Shown here: positions 8,806-18,959 of the stretch, piece after piece | Numbering within the stretch: the first letter of the stretch is position 1 | How the letters are laid out: every line of letters starts with the position of its first letter | Source: Nocardioides ganghwensis | GTDB lineage: Bacteria > Actinomycetota > Actinomycetes > Propionibacteriales > Nocardioidaceae | Length of the DNA stretch: 64,000 nt | Assembly (NCBI RefSeq): GCF_014779655.1 | Contig: NZ_JACXYX010000010.1 | Coordinates: 1-64,000, forward strand | Direction: 5' to 3' | The notes under the pieces: model-generated | What the model saw: only the letters and a program-made list of their open reading frames with translations | What the model was told of the DNA's origin: nothing | The model's database searches: none | Made by a program: the position numbers and the translations under genes

Positions 8806-10484
8806 GTGCGAGTCACCGACACGAGCGACCTGTGGTGGAAGAGCGCGGTCATCTACTGCCTCGACATCGAGACCTTCCACGACTCCGACGGCGACGGGAT
8901 CGGCGACCTCGGCGGGCTCGCCGAGCGCATCGACTACCTGGCCGAGCTCGGGATCACCTGCCTGTGGCTGATGCCGTTCTACCCCAGCCCCGACCGCGAC
9001 GACGGCTACGACCTGACCGACTTCTACGGCGTCGACCCGCGACTGGGCACCCTCGGCCAGCTGGTGGAGGTGGTCCGCACCGCCCACGACCGCGGCATCA
9101 AGGTCATCGCCGACCTCGTGGTCAACCACACCTCCGACCAGCACCCGTGGTTCCGGGCGTCGCGACGGAGCACGTCCAACCGCTACCGCGACCACTACGT
9201 CTGGCGCGACACCGAGCCGCCGGACACCTCGAAGCTGGTCGTCTTCCCCGACCGGGAGGACTCCATCTGGGAGCTCGACGAGCGCACCGGCGAGTGGTAC
9301 CTCCACAACTTCTACAAGCACCAGCCCGACCTCAACCTCGCCAACCCCGAGGTCGTCGACGAGGTCCTGCGCACGGTCGGCTTCTGGCTCGAGCTCGGCT
9401 TCGACGGGTTCCGCGTCGACGGGATCCCGTTCCTCGAGCAGAGCTCGAAGAACTCCGGGGACCCGGCGCTCGCGGTCGACCCCCACGAGCTGATGCGGAC
9501 GATCCGCGCCTTCCTCAACCGGCGCTCGGGCTCGGCGATGATGCTCGGAGAGGTCAAGAGGTCAACCTCCCGCACGCGCAGCAGCGGGCCTTCTTCGGCG
9601 GCGAGTCGGCCGACGAGCTGCAGATGCAGTTCGACTTCATCGGCATGCAGGCCTCCTACCTCGCCCTCGCACGCGAGGACGCCCGCCCGCTCGTCAAGGC
9701 CATCTCGCAGCGCCCTGCCATCGACGACACCTGTCAGTGGGCGACGTTCCTGCGCAACCACGACGAGCTGACCCTCGACAAGCTGACCGACGCGCAGCGC
9801 CAGGAGGTCTTCGCCGCCTTCGGTCCCGAGCCGGAGATGCAGCTCTACGACCGCGGCCTCAAGCGGCGCCTGCCCACCATGCTCGGCGGCGACCCGCGTC
9901 GGATCCGGATGGCCTACAGCCTGATGTTCTCCCTGCCCGGCACGCCCACGCTCTACTACGGCGAGGAGATCGGCATGGGGGAGGACCTCGAGGCCGACGG
10001 CCGGATGGCGGTGCGCACGCCCATGCAGTGGACCGCGGGGCGCAACGGGGGCTTCTCGTCCGCGCCGCCGGGCCGTCTGGTCCAGCGCGTGGTGCCGGGC
10101 GCCTGCAGCCCCGAGCACGTCAACGTCGTGGCCCAGAGGCACGACCCGGACTCCCTGTGGAGCTTCATGCGCAAGCTCATCAGCATCCGGCGCACCTGCC
10201 CCGAGCTCGGCTGGGGGACGTGGAGCGTGGTGGAGCAGGACCAGCCGCAGGTGCTGGTGCAGCGCTGCGACCTGGACGGGACGGCCGTCGTCACCGTCCA
10301 CAACCTCGGAGCCGAACCCGCCACCGTCGAGGTACCGGTCGACCCCGGCGGGGACGGACTCGAGGCGGTCGACCTGATGGCTGACGAGGTGGTCACCGGG
10401 GAGTCCGCCGCCCGGGTCGTCCTCGACGGCTACGGCTTCCGCTGGTGGCGAGTGCGCCCGACGGGTGATCTCGCCATCCCGTGA
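8806..10484 (+). pseudogene. Alpha-amylase family / trehalose-synthase-like protein, frameshifted by an 8-bp tandem duplication
   Basis: A GH13 protein read in two frames. From GTG 8806 the first frame gives the TIM barrel with LVVNHTSDQ, the nucleophile in FRVDG (Asp205) and the acid/base in MLGEV (Glu249). At 9550-9565 the bases gaggtcaa occur twice in tandem; after that only the +2 frame makes sense, giving NLPHAQQRAFFGG, the conserved LRNHDELTL, PGTPTLYYGEEIGM and the C-terminal beta domain. Removing one copy restores a single 556-residue frame. As it stands, translation would stop at 9771 after 321 residues, without the last active-site region. Relatives interconvert maltose and trehalose or act on glucans. 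It could be a true mutation, a slippage switch or an assembly error. Confidence 0.88.
9550..9565 (+). repeat. 8-bp tandem duplication causing the frameshift
   Basis: gaggtcaa at 9550-9557 and again at 9558-9565. The extra 8 bases shift the frame directly after the catalytic Glu codon of the amylase-like gene. Confidence 0.9.
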
Positions 10485-10490
10485 GGCTTG

Positions 10491-10496
10491 TAGGCT
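10491..10496 (+). promoter_or_regulatory. -10 box, leaderless promoter of the gene at 10504
   Basis: TAGGCT is 7 bases before the GTG at 10504. Confidence 0.45.
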
Positions 10497-10503
10497 CGGC
10501 GCC

Positions 10504-11028
10504 GTGACTTCGGAGCAGGTGTGGCTGGCGGCAGCCGGTCTGGTGGCGCTGGTGGCGCTGCTCGTGGCCGTACGCGCCCGCGCCCGCGCCGCGCGCGCCG
10601 AGGCGACTGCTGCCGCGCTCGCCGAGCGGGTCGCCCTCCTCGAGTCGCCGGTCGTCTCGGCGCCGCCGCCCGCGGTCGACCACGCGGGCGTGGACACCTT
10701 CGTCATCACCGGTGTCGGGACGGACGCCGCGGCGCCGGTCGCCGGCGAGCAGCGCCCCGTCGGTCGAGCCGCTGTCGCCGTGCCCATCGACGGGCGGCTG
10801 TTCACCGACATCGTCGCCCGCGAGACCGTCGTCAAGGCCGCCTCGTGGACCCACGGCCTGCGCCGGGCCCTGTCCGCGGAGAACCGCAACCGGATCCGCT
10901 TCCAGGTGCGCCAGGAGACCCGGCGCGCGGGTCGCGAGCGCCGGGCGGAGACCAAGCAGGCGCTGCGCGAGTTCCGCGCGAGGCAGCGTGCCGACCTCGG
11001 CGGACCCATCGGGGAGGACGTCGCCTGA
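10504..11028 (+). CDS. Hypothetical membrane-anchored protein upstream of alaS
   Basis: 174 residues from GTG 10504. One hydrophobic N-terminal segment (about residues 6-22) is followed by an Arg/Ala-rich helical stretch and a charged C-terminus very rich in Arg and Lys. It looks like a single-pass anchor with a cytoplasmic basic helix. I do not recognise a named domain. The stop overlaps the next ATG (TGATG), and two steps later comes alaS, so it is probably the first gene of the alaS operon. A small membrane protein upstream of alaS is common in actinobacteria. Confidence 0.7.
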   Translation: MTSEQVWLAAAGLVALVALLVAVRARARAARAEATAAALAERVALLESPVVSAPPPAVDHAGVDTFVITGVGTDAAAPVAGEQRPVGRAAVAVPIDGRLFTDIVARETVVKAASWTHGLRRALSAENRNRIRFQVRQETRRAGRERRAETKQALREFRARQRADLGGPIGEDVA

Positions 11029-11303
11029 TGGGTCGCCCACTCTGGTTCGTCGCCGGGGCGGGGGTCGGGGTGTACGCCGCCGCCCGCGCCCGCCGTGCCG
11101 CCGAGGCGCTCACCGCCGACGGGATGCGCGACCGCGTCCGCGGGTGGCAGGTCGGCGCCCGCCTGTTCGCCGAGGAGGTCCACCGGGGCCGGGTCGAGCG
11201 CGAAACCGAGTTGCGCGAGCAGCTCGGGCTGAGGCCCACTGGCAACGAGACCGGGCCCCCCGAACTGACCACGAGCACCACCGAGAAGAAGGACCAGCCC
11301 TGA
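11028..11303 (+). CDS. Small conserved protein directly upstream of alaS (possibly DUF6167-like)
   Basis: 91 residues. Residues 4-20 are hydrophobic (FVAGAGVGVYAAARARR) and the rest is a charged amphipathic helix with LFAEEVHRGR and RETELREQLGL. It starts by TGATG overlap with the previous gene and its stop overlaps the alaS ATG in the same way. The shape fits the short DUF6167-type proteins that precede alaS in Streptomyces and relatives; that assignment is from memory and tentative. No biochemical function is known to me. Confidence 0.72.
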   Translation: MGRPLWFVAGAGVGVYAAARARRAAEALTADGMRDRVRGWQVGARLFAEEVHRGRVERETELREQLGLRPTGNETGPPELTTSTTEKKDQP

Positions 11304-14029
11304 TGGACACCGCCGAGATCCGCCGCCGCTTCCTCGCGCACTTCGAGGCCGCCGGACACGCCGTGGTGCCCTCCGCCTCGCTCCTCGCCGACGACCCCAA
11401 CCTGCTGTTCGTCCCCGCCGGGATGGTGCCGTTCAAGCCCTACTTCCTCGGCCAGGAGACCCCGCCCTACGACCGGGCCACCAGCATCCAGAAGTGCGTG
11501 CGCACGCCCGACATCGAGGACGTCGGCAAGACCACCCGGCACGGCACGTTCTTCGAGATGTGCGGCAACTTCTCCTTCGGCGACTACTTCAAGGAAGGCG
11601 CCATCGAGCTGGCCTGGGACCTCATCACGAAGTCGCAGGCCGACGGCGGCTTCGGGATGGACGAGTCGCGCCTCTACCCGTCGGTCCTCGCGGGCGACGA
11701 GGAGGCCATCGGGCTCTGGATGAAGGTCACCGGGCTGCCGCGCGAGCGCATCGTGCAGCTCGGCCCCAAGGAGAACTACTGGTCGATGGGCGTGCCCGGC
11801 CCGGGCGGCCCGTGCTCGGAGATCCTCTACGACCGCGGCCCCGAGTGGGGCCCCGACTTCGACGCGGCCACCCTCGGTCCGGACATGCCGGTCGAGCTCG
11901 AGGACCGGCTGCTGGAGATCTGGAACCTCGTCTTCATGCAGGACGAGCTCTCCGCCGTGCGCTCCAAGTCCGACTTCGACATCGCCGGCTCGCTGCCCAA
12001 GAAGAACATCGACACCGGCATGGGCCTCGACCGCGTCGCGTTCTTGCTCCAGGGCAAGAACAACATGTACGAGATCGACGTGATGTACCCCGTCATCGAG
12101 AAGGCGGAGCAGCTCACCGGTCGCCGTTACGGCGCCGGCACACCCGGATCGGCCGAGGACGACGTGCGCTTCCGGGTGGTCGCCGACCACGTCCGCTCCT
12201 CGATGATGCTCATCGGCGACGGCGTCACCCCCGGCAACGACGGTCGCGGCTACGTCCTGCGCCGCCTGCTGCGTCGCGCCGTACGCTCCATGCGCCTGCT
12301 GGGCTGCGAGGACCGCGTCCTGCCGGAGCTGATGCCGGTCTCCCGCGACAGGATGGGGGAGACCTACGACAACCTGGTCACCGACTGGGCGCGGATCTCG
12401 CAGGTGGCGTACGCCGAGGAGGACGCCTTCCGCAAGACGCTCCAGGCCGGCACCCAGATCTTCGACGCCGCCGCGTCCGAGGTGAAGCACACCGGCGGCT
12501 CGATGCTCTCCGGCGAGCGCGCCTTCGCGCTCCACGACACCTACGGCTTCCCGATCGACCTGACGCTCGAGATGGCGGCCGAGCAGGGCCTGCAGGTCGA
12601 CGAGCAGGGCTTCCGCGGCCTGATGGCCGAGCAGCGCGAGCGCGCCAAGGCCGACGCCCGCGCCAAGAAGGGCGCCCACGGCGACACGGCCGTCTACCGA
12701 GGGGTCTTCGACGAGTTCGGCCCCACCGAGTGGCTGGCCTACGAGACCCTCGAGACCGAGTCGAAGCCGCTGGCCCTGCTCAGCGGCGGCACGCCCGTCA
12801 CGCGGCTGGCCCAGGGCGAGGTGGGCGAGCTGGTCCTCGACCGCACCCCGTTCTACGCCGAGTCCGGCGGCCAGGTCGCCGACGCGGGCACGATCGTGTT
12901 CGACGGCGGCATGCTCGAGGTCGTCGACGTCCAGCGCCCGATCAAGGGTCTGGTGGTGCACCAGGTGCGCGTGCTCGAGGGCGAGCTGGAGGCGAGCCGC
13001 GAGGTGCACGCCCGGGTCGACCCCGAGTGGCGCACCGGCGCCCGCCAGGCCCACTCCGGCACCCACGTCGTGCACGCCGCGCTCCGCGAGGTGCTCGGCC
13101 CGACGGCCCTGCAGTCCGGCTCCTACAACCGGCCCGGCTACCTGCGCCTCGACTTCGGGTGGACGCAGGCGCTGAGCCCCGAGCAGGTCCGTGACATCGA
13201 GCTGGTCTCGCAGCAGGCGCTGCGCGCCGACCTCCCGGTCGCCTGGGACTACATGACGCTCGAGCAGGCCAAGGAGTGGGGCGCGATCGCCCTCTTCGGC
13301 GAGACCTACGACAACACCAAGGTCCGCGTCGTCGAGATCGGAGGCCCCTGGTCGCGCGAGCTGTGCGGAGGCACGCACGTCGACCACTCCTCGCAGATCG
13401 GCACGGTCGTGGTGACCGGCGAGACCAGCGTGGGCTCGGGCAACCGGCGCATCGAGGCGCTCACCGGCGTCGAGGGCTTCGGCTACCTCGCCCGCGAGCG
13501 CGACGTGGTCGCCCAGCTCACCGGGCTGCTCAAGACCCAGCCCGACGACCTGGTCAGCCGGGTCCAGGGCCTCACCGAGCGGCTGAAGGCCGCCGAGAAG
13601 GAGCTGGAGAAGGCCCGCCTCGCCCAGCTGCTCGGCGCGAGCGCGGAGCTGGCCGCGGGGGCGACGCAGGTCGGCCCGGTCAGGCTCGTGGCCCACCGTG
13701 CCGACGGCGCGGCGGGTGGCGACGTACGCAACCTCGCGATGGACGTGCGCGGCCGGTTGCCGCAGGGCGAGCCCGGCGTCGTGGTCATCATCGGCACCCA
13801 GTCCGACGAGAAGGGGGGCGGCAAGGTCTCGGTCGTCGCGGCGACCAACGACGAGGCGCGCGAGCGCGGGCTGTCGGCCGGCGAGCTCGTACGCTCCGTC
13901 GGCCCGCTCCTGGGCGGCAAGGGCGGCGGCAAGGACGACGTCGCGCAGGGTGGCGGCACCGACGCCTCGCGCATCGACGAGGCGCTCGAGCTCGTCGCCC
14001 GCGAGGTCGCCGCGAAGGTCCAGGCCTGA
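11303..14029 (+). CDS. alaS: Alanine--tRNA ligase
   Basis: 908 residues; charges tRNA-Ala in the cytoplasm. The N-terminal class II catalytic core starts [10 protein letters not shown] and includes the FVPAGM region and GPGGPCSE. The editing domain has the zinc-binding AHSGTHVVH and CGGTHVDH motifs that remove mis-charged Ser or Gly. The C-terminal DHHA1 part contains the glycine-rich GGKGGGKDD tail. Start ATG overlaps the upstream stop (TGATG). ruvX follows after 2 bases, so expression is probably coupled. Confidence 0.97.
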   Translation: MDTAEIRRRFLAHFEAAGHAVVPSASLLADDPNLLFVPAGMVPFKPYFLGQETPPYDRATSIQKCVRTPDIEDVGKTTRHGTFFEMCGNFSFGDYFKEGAIELAWDLITKSQADGGFGMDESRLYPSVLAGDEEAIGLWMKVTGLPRERIVQLGPKENYWSMGVPGPGGPCSEILYDRGPEWGPDFDAATLGPDMPVELEDRLLEIWNLVFMQDELSAVRSKSDFDIAGSLPKKNIDTGMGLDRVAFLLQGKNNMYEIDVMYPVIEKAEQLTGRRYGAGTPGSAEDDVRFRVVADHVRSSMMLIGDGVTPGNDGRGYVLRRLLRRAVRSMRLLGCEDRVLPELMPVSRDRMGETYDNLVTDWARISQVAYAEEDAFRKTLQAGTQIFDAAASEVKHTGGSMLSGERAFALHDTYGFPIDLTLEMAAEQGLQVDEQGFRGLMAEQRERAKADARAKKGAHGDTAVYRGVFDEFGPTEWLAYETLETESKPLALLSGGTPVTRLAQGEVGELVLDRTPFYAESGGQVADAGTIVFDGGMLEVVDVQRPIKGLVVHQVRVLEGELEASREVHARVDPEWRTGARQAHSGTHVVHAALREVLGPTALQSGSYNRPGYLRLDFGWTQALSPEQVRDIELVSQQALRADLPVAWDYMTLEQAKEWGAIALFGETYDNTKVRVVEIGGPWSRELCGGTHVDHSSQIGTVVVTGETSVGSGNRRIEALTGVEGFGYLARERDVVAQLTGLLKTQPDDLVSRVQGLTERLKAAEKELEKARLAQLLGASAELAAGATQVGPVRLVAHRADGAAGGDVRNLAMDVRGRLPQGEPGVVVIIGTQSDEKGGGKVSVVAATNDEARERGLSAGELVRSVGPLLGGKGGGKDDVAQGGGTDASRIDEALELVAREVAAKVQA

Positions 14030-14031
14030 GG

Positions 14032-14493
14032 ATGCGGTTCGGGGTACGGCTCGGCATCGACCCGGGGGACGCCCGGATCGGCGTCGCGAGCAGTGACCCC
14101 TCCGGCTTCCTCGCCACGCCCGTCGAGACCGTGCGCAGCGGCAAGGGAGACGTACGCCGGATCGCCCAGCTCGTCAGCGAGCTCGAGGCGGTCGAGGTCG
14201 TGGTCGGCCTGCCGCGCTCGCTCAACGGCACGGAGGGTCCGGCGGCGGACAAGGCGCGCGCACTCGCCGGCAGGCTGGCGCGCCGAGTTGCACCCGTGCC
14301 CGTCAGGCTGTGTGATGAACGACTGACCACGGTCTCGGCCGAGTCGATCCTGCGCGAGCAGGGGCGGCGCGGAGCGAAACGCCGGGCCGTGGTGGACCAG
14401 GCAGCCGCTGTCCTGATCCTGCAGACCGCACTCGACACCGAACGGTCGAGTGGGCAAGCCCCGGGAGAGATCGTCGAGGTGACTGATGAGTGA
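14032..14493 (+). CDS. ruvX: Putative pre-16S rRNA nuclease / Holliday junction resolvase YqgF
   Basis: 153 residues with RNase H-like fold motifs: [12 protein letters not shown] at the N-terminus (first catalytic Asp), [10 protein letters not shown], and CDERLTT with the second acidic site, ending with the [10 protein letters not shown] helix. E. coli YqgF matures the 5' end of 16S rRNA; the family was earlier called RuvX. It follows alaS at 2 bases and overlaps mltG by 8, the usual actinobacterial order. Confidence 0.93.
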   Translation: MRFGVRLGIDPGDARIGVASSDPSGFLATPVETVRSGKGDVRRIAQLVSELEAVEVVVGLPRSLNGTEGPAADKARALAGRLARRVAPVPVRLCDERLTTVSAESILREQGRRGAKRRAVVDQAAAVLILQTALDTERSSGQAPGEIVEVTDE

Positions 14494-15673
14494 GCACGAG
14501 GCCCGTCCGGACGAGGACCTGCGCCCCGACGAGCTCGAGGAGCTCGACGACCGCGAGTACGTCCCCGGCGGTCGGCGGCGCAAGGGGCGCGGGCTCAAGG
14601 GCTGCGTCGCCGTCCTCGTCGCGCTCGTCGTGCTGCTCGGCGGGTTCTACGTCGCGCTGACCCAGGGCGTCTCCTGGGTCGCCGACCAGTTCCAGGGGCC
14701 GGAGGACTACCCCGGTCCCGGCCGGGGCTCGGTGGAGTTCACCGTCAACGAGGGCGACACCGTCGCCCAGATCGGCCGCAACCTCAAGGCCGAGGGCGTC
14801 ACCCTGTCCGTGCAGGCGTTCATCGACGCCGCCGCGGGCGAGCCCGACTCGAGCGGCATCCAGGTGGGCGCCTACGAGCTCCAGAAGGAGATGCGCGCCG
14901 CCGACGCGCTCGAGGTCCTCATCGACCCCGACAACCTCATCGGCTTCCCGACCGTGACCGTCCCCGAGGGCCTCCGGCTCACGGAGATCGTGTCGACGCT
15001 GGCCGAGAGCACCGACTTCCCCGAGCAGGCCTGGAACCGCGCGCTCCAGCAGCCCGACAGGATCGGCCTGCCCGACTACGCCGAGGGCAACGCCGAGGGC
15101 TACCTGTTCCCCGCGACCTACGAGATCAAGCCCGGCATGAAGCCCGTGCGGATCCTCAGGATGATGGTCGACCGCTGGCGGCAGGCGGCCGACGAGGCCG
15201 GCCTGGAGGAGCGGGCCGCCGAGCTCGGCAAGACTCCCGGTGAGCTGATGATCATCGCCTCGCTCATCGAGGCCGAGGGCCGCGGCGACGACATGCCGAA
15301 GATCTCACGCGTCATCTACAACCGCCTCGACGGTCCGGGCGACAAGGGCGGCACCAACGGCACGCTCGGCATCGACGCCTCGATCGCCTACGGGCTGGGA
15401 CTGTCGCCCGGCTCGACCGAGCTGACCCCCGAGCAGCTGGCCGAGGACACGCCCTACAACACCCGCATCAACCCCGGGCTCCCGCCGACGCCGATCGAGG
15501 CGCCCGGTGACGACGCGATCGAGGCAGCGGCCAACCCGGCCGACGGCCCCTGGTACTACTACGTCACCGTCAACCTGGAGACGGGCGAGACCAAGTTCTA
15601 CGAGGACTACGACGACTTCCTGGTGGGGCGCGAGGAGTACAAGACCTACTGCGAGACCTCCGACCGTTGCTGA
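14486..15673 (+). CDS. mltG: Endolytic murein transglycosylase
   Basis: 395 residues. A cytoplasmic acidic N-terminus, one membrane segment (about residues 33-55) and an outside YceG domain. The LysM-like lobe precedes the catalytic part with [11 protein letters not shown] (catalytic Glu in this motif), RVIYNRL and the glycine/proline segment NPGLPPTPI. MltG cuts nascent glycan strands and sets their length. GAGGTGA lies just before the ATG and the start overlaps ruvX by 8 bases. Confidence 0.95.
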   Translation: MSEHEARPDEDLRPDELEELDDREYVPGGRRRKGRGLKGCVAVLVALVVLLGGFYVALTQGVSWVADQFQGPEDYPGPGRGSVEFTVNEGDTVAQIGRNLKAEGVTLSVQAFIDAAAGEPDSSGIQVGAYELQKEMRAADALEVLIDPDNLIGFPTVTVPEGLRLTEIVSTLAESTDFPEQAWNRALQQPDRIGLPDYAEGNAEGYLFPATYEIKPGMKPVRILRMMVDRWRQAADEAGLEERAAELGKTPGELMIIASLIEAEGRGDDMPKISRVIYNRLDGPGDKGGTNGTLGIDASIAYGLGLSPGSTELTPEQLAEDTPYNTRINPGLPPTPIEAPGDDAIEAAANPADGPWYYYVTVNLETGETKFYEDYDDFLVGREEYKTYCETSDRC

Positions 15674-16494
15674 GCCGTCGCTGCGGCGTGCTGGGCGACC
15701 CGATCGCCCACTCGCTGTCCCCGGTGCTGCACCGCGCGGCCTACGCCGAGCTCGGGCTCGACTGGACCTACGACGCGCACCGGGTGCCGGCGGGAGGGCT
15801 GGGGGAGTTCGTCGCCGGGCTGGGACCGGAGTGGCGCGGGCTGTCGCTGACGATGCCGCTCAAGCGGGAGGCGCTGCCCCTGGTGGACCGGCTCACCGAC
15901 CGCGCCCGGCTGGCGGGGGCGGTCAACACGCTCGTGCTCGAGGACGACGGCACCCGCGTCGGCGACAACACCGACCTGCCCGGCGCGGCCGCCGCGATCC
16001 GGGAGCGTACGTCCGTCCCGCTGGCGTCGGCGGTCGTCCTGGGCGGCGGCGCCACGGCCACCTCGGTCGGTCTCGCGCTCGCGGACCTCGGCGTGCGGTC
16101 GATCGTCGTCGCGGTGCGGGAGGAGTCACGTGCGGCCGAGACCCTGGCTGCGTTGCGTGCCCATCCGGCCGAGCCGGAGGTCACGGTCGAGCCGATGTCC
16201 GGTGGACGGCTGAGCGCTGACATCGTCGTGTCCACGATCCCGGCCTCGGCGCAGGCGCCGGAGCTGGTCGGACGCTGCGCGGGCGTCCCGGTGGTCTTCG
16301 AGGTCCTCTACGACCCGTGGCCCACACCCCTGGCGGCGTCGGCCACCGACTCCGGCCGCACCCTCGTCGGCGGGCTGGACCTCCTCGTCCACCAGGCGGC
16401 GCTCCAGCTCGAGCTGTTCACCGGGAGGCAGGCCCCGCTCGCGGTGATGCGCGATGCCGGCGAACACGCCCTCGCGGCGCGCCATGCCGATTGA
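15667..16494 (+). CDS. aroE: Shikimate dehydrogenase (NADP+)
   Basis: 275 residues from a TTG at 15667, which overlaps mltG by 7 bases; any later start would cut into the conserved CGVLGDPIAHSLSPVLH. That motif binds shikimate, TMPLKREAL holds the catalytic Lys, AGAVNTLV and DNTDLPG complete the active site, and LGGGATATS is the nucleotide-binding loop. It reduces 3-dehydroshikimate to shikimate. It opens the shikimate gene run that continues with aroC, aroK, aroB and aroQ. Confidence 0.94.
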   Translation: MLSRRCGVLGDPIAHSLSPVLHRAAYAELGLDWTYDAHRVPAGGLGEFVAGLGPEWRGLSLTMPLKREALPLVDRLTDRARLAGAVNTLVLEDDGTRVGDNTDLPGAAAAIRERTSVPLASAVVLGGGATATSVGLALADLGVRSIVVAVREESRAAETLAALRAHPAEPEVTVEPMSGGRLSADIVVSTIPASAQAPELVGRCAGVPVVFEVLYDPWPTPLAASATDSGRTLVGGLDLLVHQAALQLELFTGRQAPLAVMRDAGEHALAARHAD

Positions 16495-16518
16495 GCACGG
16501 GCCGGGTTGAATGCTCCC

Positions 16519-17259
16519 GTGAACGAGACCCTGCTCGCCGCGCTCCTCGCGGCCCTGCTCGCCGGGGTGGGCGGTCTGCTGGTGCCACGCCTCGTCGCCC
16601 GGGTCCCGGAGCCCGCGCCGAAGGCCGACGCGATCCCTGACGACGCGACCCCTGACGACGAGCCGGCCAAGACGCCGTACGCCGTCATCGCCGCGCGGCC
16701 CGGGCTGGGCCTGCGCAGCGCCGTCGTCTCGGCGGTGTCCGGGGCCCTCGTGGGAGCCGTCACCGGACTCGACTGGCCGCTGCTGTGGCTGGTGCCGCTG
16801 GTGCCGGTCGCCGTCGCCCTGTCGGTCATCGACTGGCACACCAAGCTGCTCCCGCGGGTGATCGTCATCCCCGCGACGCTCGCCGCGATCCTCCTCGTGA
16901 CGGTCGTCGGTCTGGCCACGGACCAGCGGGACGCGCTCGTGCGCGCGCTGGTCGCGATGGTCGTGGGGCGGTCGTTCTTCTGGGTGCTGTGGTTCGTCCG
17001 CTCGGCCGGGATGGGCTTCGGCGACGTCCGGCTGGCCGCGCCGGTCGGCCTCGTGCTCGGCTGGGCGGGCTGGAACGAGGTGGCCCTCGGGCTGTGGGTC
17101 GGCTTCGTCTCCTTCGCCCTCCCCGCCGTGGGCCTGGCGATCGTGCGCCGCGACCGGACGATGCTCAAGAAGTCGTTCCCGTTCGGTCCCTTCATGGTGC
17201 TCGGGGCGCTCGCGGGTCTCGTCTGGGGGACTGCGCTCTCGTGGCCCTTCGGGCCCTGA
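16519..17259 (+). CDS. Prepilin peptidase, A24 family
   Basis: 246 residues from GTG 16519 (an in-frame TTG 12 bases earlier is possible). Six to seven membrane segments. The two catalytic aspartates of the aspartic A24 peptidases are visible: VIDWHTKLLPR and the GFGDVRL motif. Such enzymes remove type IV pilin leader peptides. The usual N-terminal zinc-binding methylase domain is absent; a variable Pro/Asp-rich loop lies at about residues 34-52. No pilin genes are nearby. Its place between aroE and aroC is, to my knowledge, common in actinobacteria. Confidence 0.85.
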   Translation: MNETLLAALLAALLAGVGGLLVPRLVARVPEPAPKADAIPDDATPDDEPAKTPYAVIAARPGLGLRSAVVSAVSGALVGAVTGLDWPLLWLVPLVPVAVALSVIDWHTKLLPRVIVIPATLAAILLVTVVGLATDQRDALVRALVAMVVGRSFFWVLWFVRSAGMGFGDVRLAAPVGLVLGWAGWNEVALGLWVGFVSFALPAVGLAIVRRDRTMLKKSFPFGPFMVLGALAGLVWGTALSWPFGP

Positions 17260-17271
17260 GAGACTTCACCC

Positions 17272-18450
17272 ATGCTCCGATGGCTCACAGCAGGCGAGTC
17301 CCACGGTCCCTCTCTGGTGGCGATCCTCGAGGGGCTGCCCGCCCACGTCCGCGTCACCTCCGACGACCTCGCCGACTCACTGGCCCGCCGACGGCTCGGC
17401 TACGGCCGGGGCGCGCGGATGAAGTTCGAGCAGGACGCGATCCGCGTGCTCGGCGGCGTCCGCCACGGTGAGACCCAGGGCGGCCCGGTGGCCATCGAGG
17501 TCGGCAACACCGAGTGGCCCAAGTGGGAGAAGGTCATGTCGGCCGACCCCGTCGACCCGGTGGAGCTCGAGGCCCTGGCCCGCAACGCCCCGCTGACCCG
17601 GCCCCGGCCCGGCCACGCCGACCTCGTCGGCATGCAGAAGTACGCCTTCGACGAGGCGCGCCCGATCCTCGAGCGGGCCTCCGCCCGGGAGACCGCCGCC
17701 CGCGTGGCGCTGGGCCGGGTGGCGTCCAACTTCCTCGAGCAGGCCGTCGGTGCCCGCATCGTGTCGCACGTCGTGTCGCTCGGCGGCGTCAAGGCGCCCG
17801 CCGGGCTGGTGCCCGCGCCGGACGACGTCGAGCGGCTCGACGCCGACGAGGTGCGCTGCCTCGACCCCGAGGCGAGCGCCGCGATGGTCGCGCGCATCGA
17901 CCGCGCCCACAAGGACGGCGACACGCTCGGCGGCGTCGTCGAGGTCGTCGTGCACGGCCTGCCGCCGGGCCTGGGCTCGCACGTCCACTGGGATCGGCGC
18001 CTCGACGCGAGGCTCGCCGGCGCCCTCATGGGCATCCAGGCGATCAAGGGCGTCGAGGTCGGCGACGGCTTCGAGCTCGCCGACACCCCCGGCTCGGAGG
18101 CCCACGACGAGATCGTGTCCACCGACGACGGCCTGCGCCGCACGTCCGGTCGCTCCGGCGGCACCGAGGGCGGCATGTCGACCGGCGAGGTGCTGCGCGT
18201 GCGCGCCGCGATGAAGCCGATCGCGACCGTCCCCAAGGCGCTGCGCACCGTCGACGTCGCCACCGGCGAGGCGACGGTCGCGCACCACCAGCGCTCCGAC
18301 GTGTGCGCCGTTCCGGCCGCCGGCATCGTCGCCGAGGCGATGGTCGCGCTGGTCCTCGCCGACGCCGTCGTGGAGAAGTTCGGCGGCGACTCGGTGCAGG
18401 AGACGCGCCGCAACGCCGAGTCCTACCTCGACACCCTCCGCTACAGGTGA
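17272..18450 (+). CDS. aroC: Chorismate synthase
   Basis: 392 residues, full length. It makes chorismate from EPSP with reduced FMN. Family motifs include GESHGPSL at the start, [46 protein letters not shown] and the C-terminal [18 protein letters not shown] lies 6-7 bases before the ATG and may be a -10 box. aroK follows with 8 bases between genes. Confidence 0.97.
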   Translation: MLRWLTAGESHGPSLVAILEGLPAHVRVTSDDLADSLARRRLGYGRGARMKFEQDAIRVLGGVRHGETQGGPVAIEVGNTEWPKWEKVMSADPVDPVELEALARNAPLTRPRPGHADLVGMQKYAFDEARPILERASARETAARVALGRVASNFLEQAVGARIVSHVVSLGGVKAPAGLVPAPDDVERLDADEVRCLDPEASAAMVARIDRAHKDGDTLGGVVEVVVHGLPPGLGSHVHWDRRLDARLAGALMGIQAIKGVEVGDGFELADTPGSEAHDEIVSTDDGLRRTSGRSGGTEGGMSTGEVLRVRAAMKPIATVPKALRTVDVATGEATVAHHQRSDVCAVPAAGIVAEAMVALVLADAVVEKFGGDSVQETRRNAESYLDTLRYR

Positions 18451-18458
18451 TCCCCGAG

Positions 18459-18959
18459 ATGTCACCCCGGGTGGTGCTGGTCGGCCCGATGGGCGCCGGC
18501 AAGACGACTGTGGCCGGACTGCTCGGGGAGGCCTGGGGCGTGCCGGTGCGCGACACCGACGCCGACATCGAGGCGAGCACCGGGCGCGAGATCGCCGACA
18601 TCTTCGTGGAGTCCGGCGAGGACCACTTCCGTGACCTCGAGGCCGCGGCCGTCGCCGCGGCGATCGCCGAGCACGAGGGTGTGCTGGCGCTCGGCGGTGG
18701 CGCCGTGCTGCGTCCCGAGACCCGCGAGCTGCTGGCCGGCGTGCCTGTGGTCTTCCTGCGCGTGGGGCTCTCCGACGCGGTGAAGCGGGTCGGCCTCGGC
18801 GTGGGTCGGCCGCTGCTGCTCGGCAACGTGCGGGCCCGGATCAAGGCCCTGCTCGACGAGCGGACCCCGGTCTACGAGTCGGTCGCGACCCACGTCGTCG
18901 ACACCGACGGGCGCCTGCCCCTCGAGGTGGCCGCGGAGATCCAGGAGCTGCTCCGATGA
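18459..18959 (+). CDS. aroK: Shikimate kinase
   Basis: 166 residues. P-loop GPMGAGKTT, shikimate-binding DTDADIE, and LGGGAVL near the middle, with the lid around VGRPLLL. It phosphorylates shikimate. I chose ATG 18459 because AGGTGA lies 8 bases upstream; a GTG at 18447 overlapping the aroC stop is the alternative and adds four residues. Its stop overlaps aroB by ATGA. Confidence 0.95.
   Translation: MSPRVVLVGPMGAGKTTVAGLLGEAWGVPVRDTDADIEASTGREIADIFVESGEDHFRDLEAAAVAAAIAEHEGVLALGGGAVLRPETRELLAGVPVVFLRVGLSDAVKRVGLGVGRPLLLGNVRARIKALLDERTPVYESVATHVVDTDGRLPLEVAAEIQELLR

Noticed and set aside
10832..13696. 954-codon minus-strand open frame over alaS
   Set aside because: Entirely antisense to alaS, with Val/Glu/Leu/Ala-rich low-complexity composition; a codon-bias shadow.
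16519..17259. Prepilin peptidase inside shikimate genes as a novel link between pili and aromatics
   Set aside because: As far as I know this neighbourhood is common in actinobacteria, so it is not specific to this genome.
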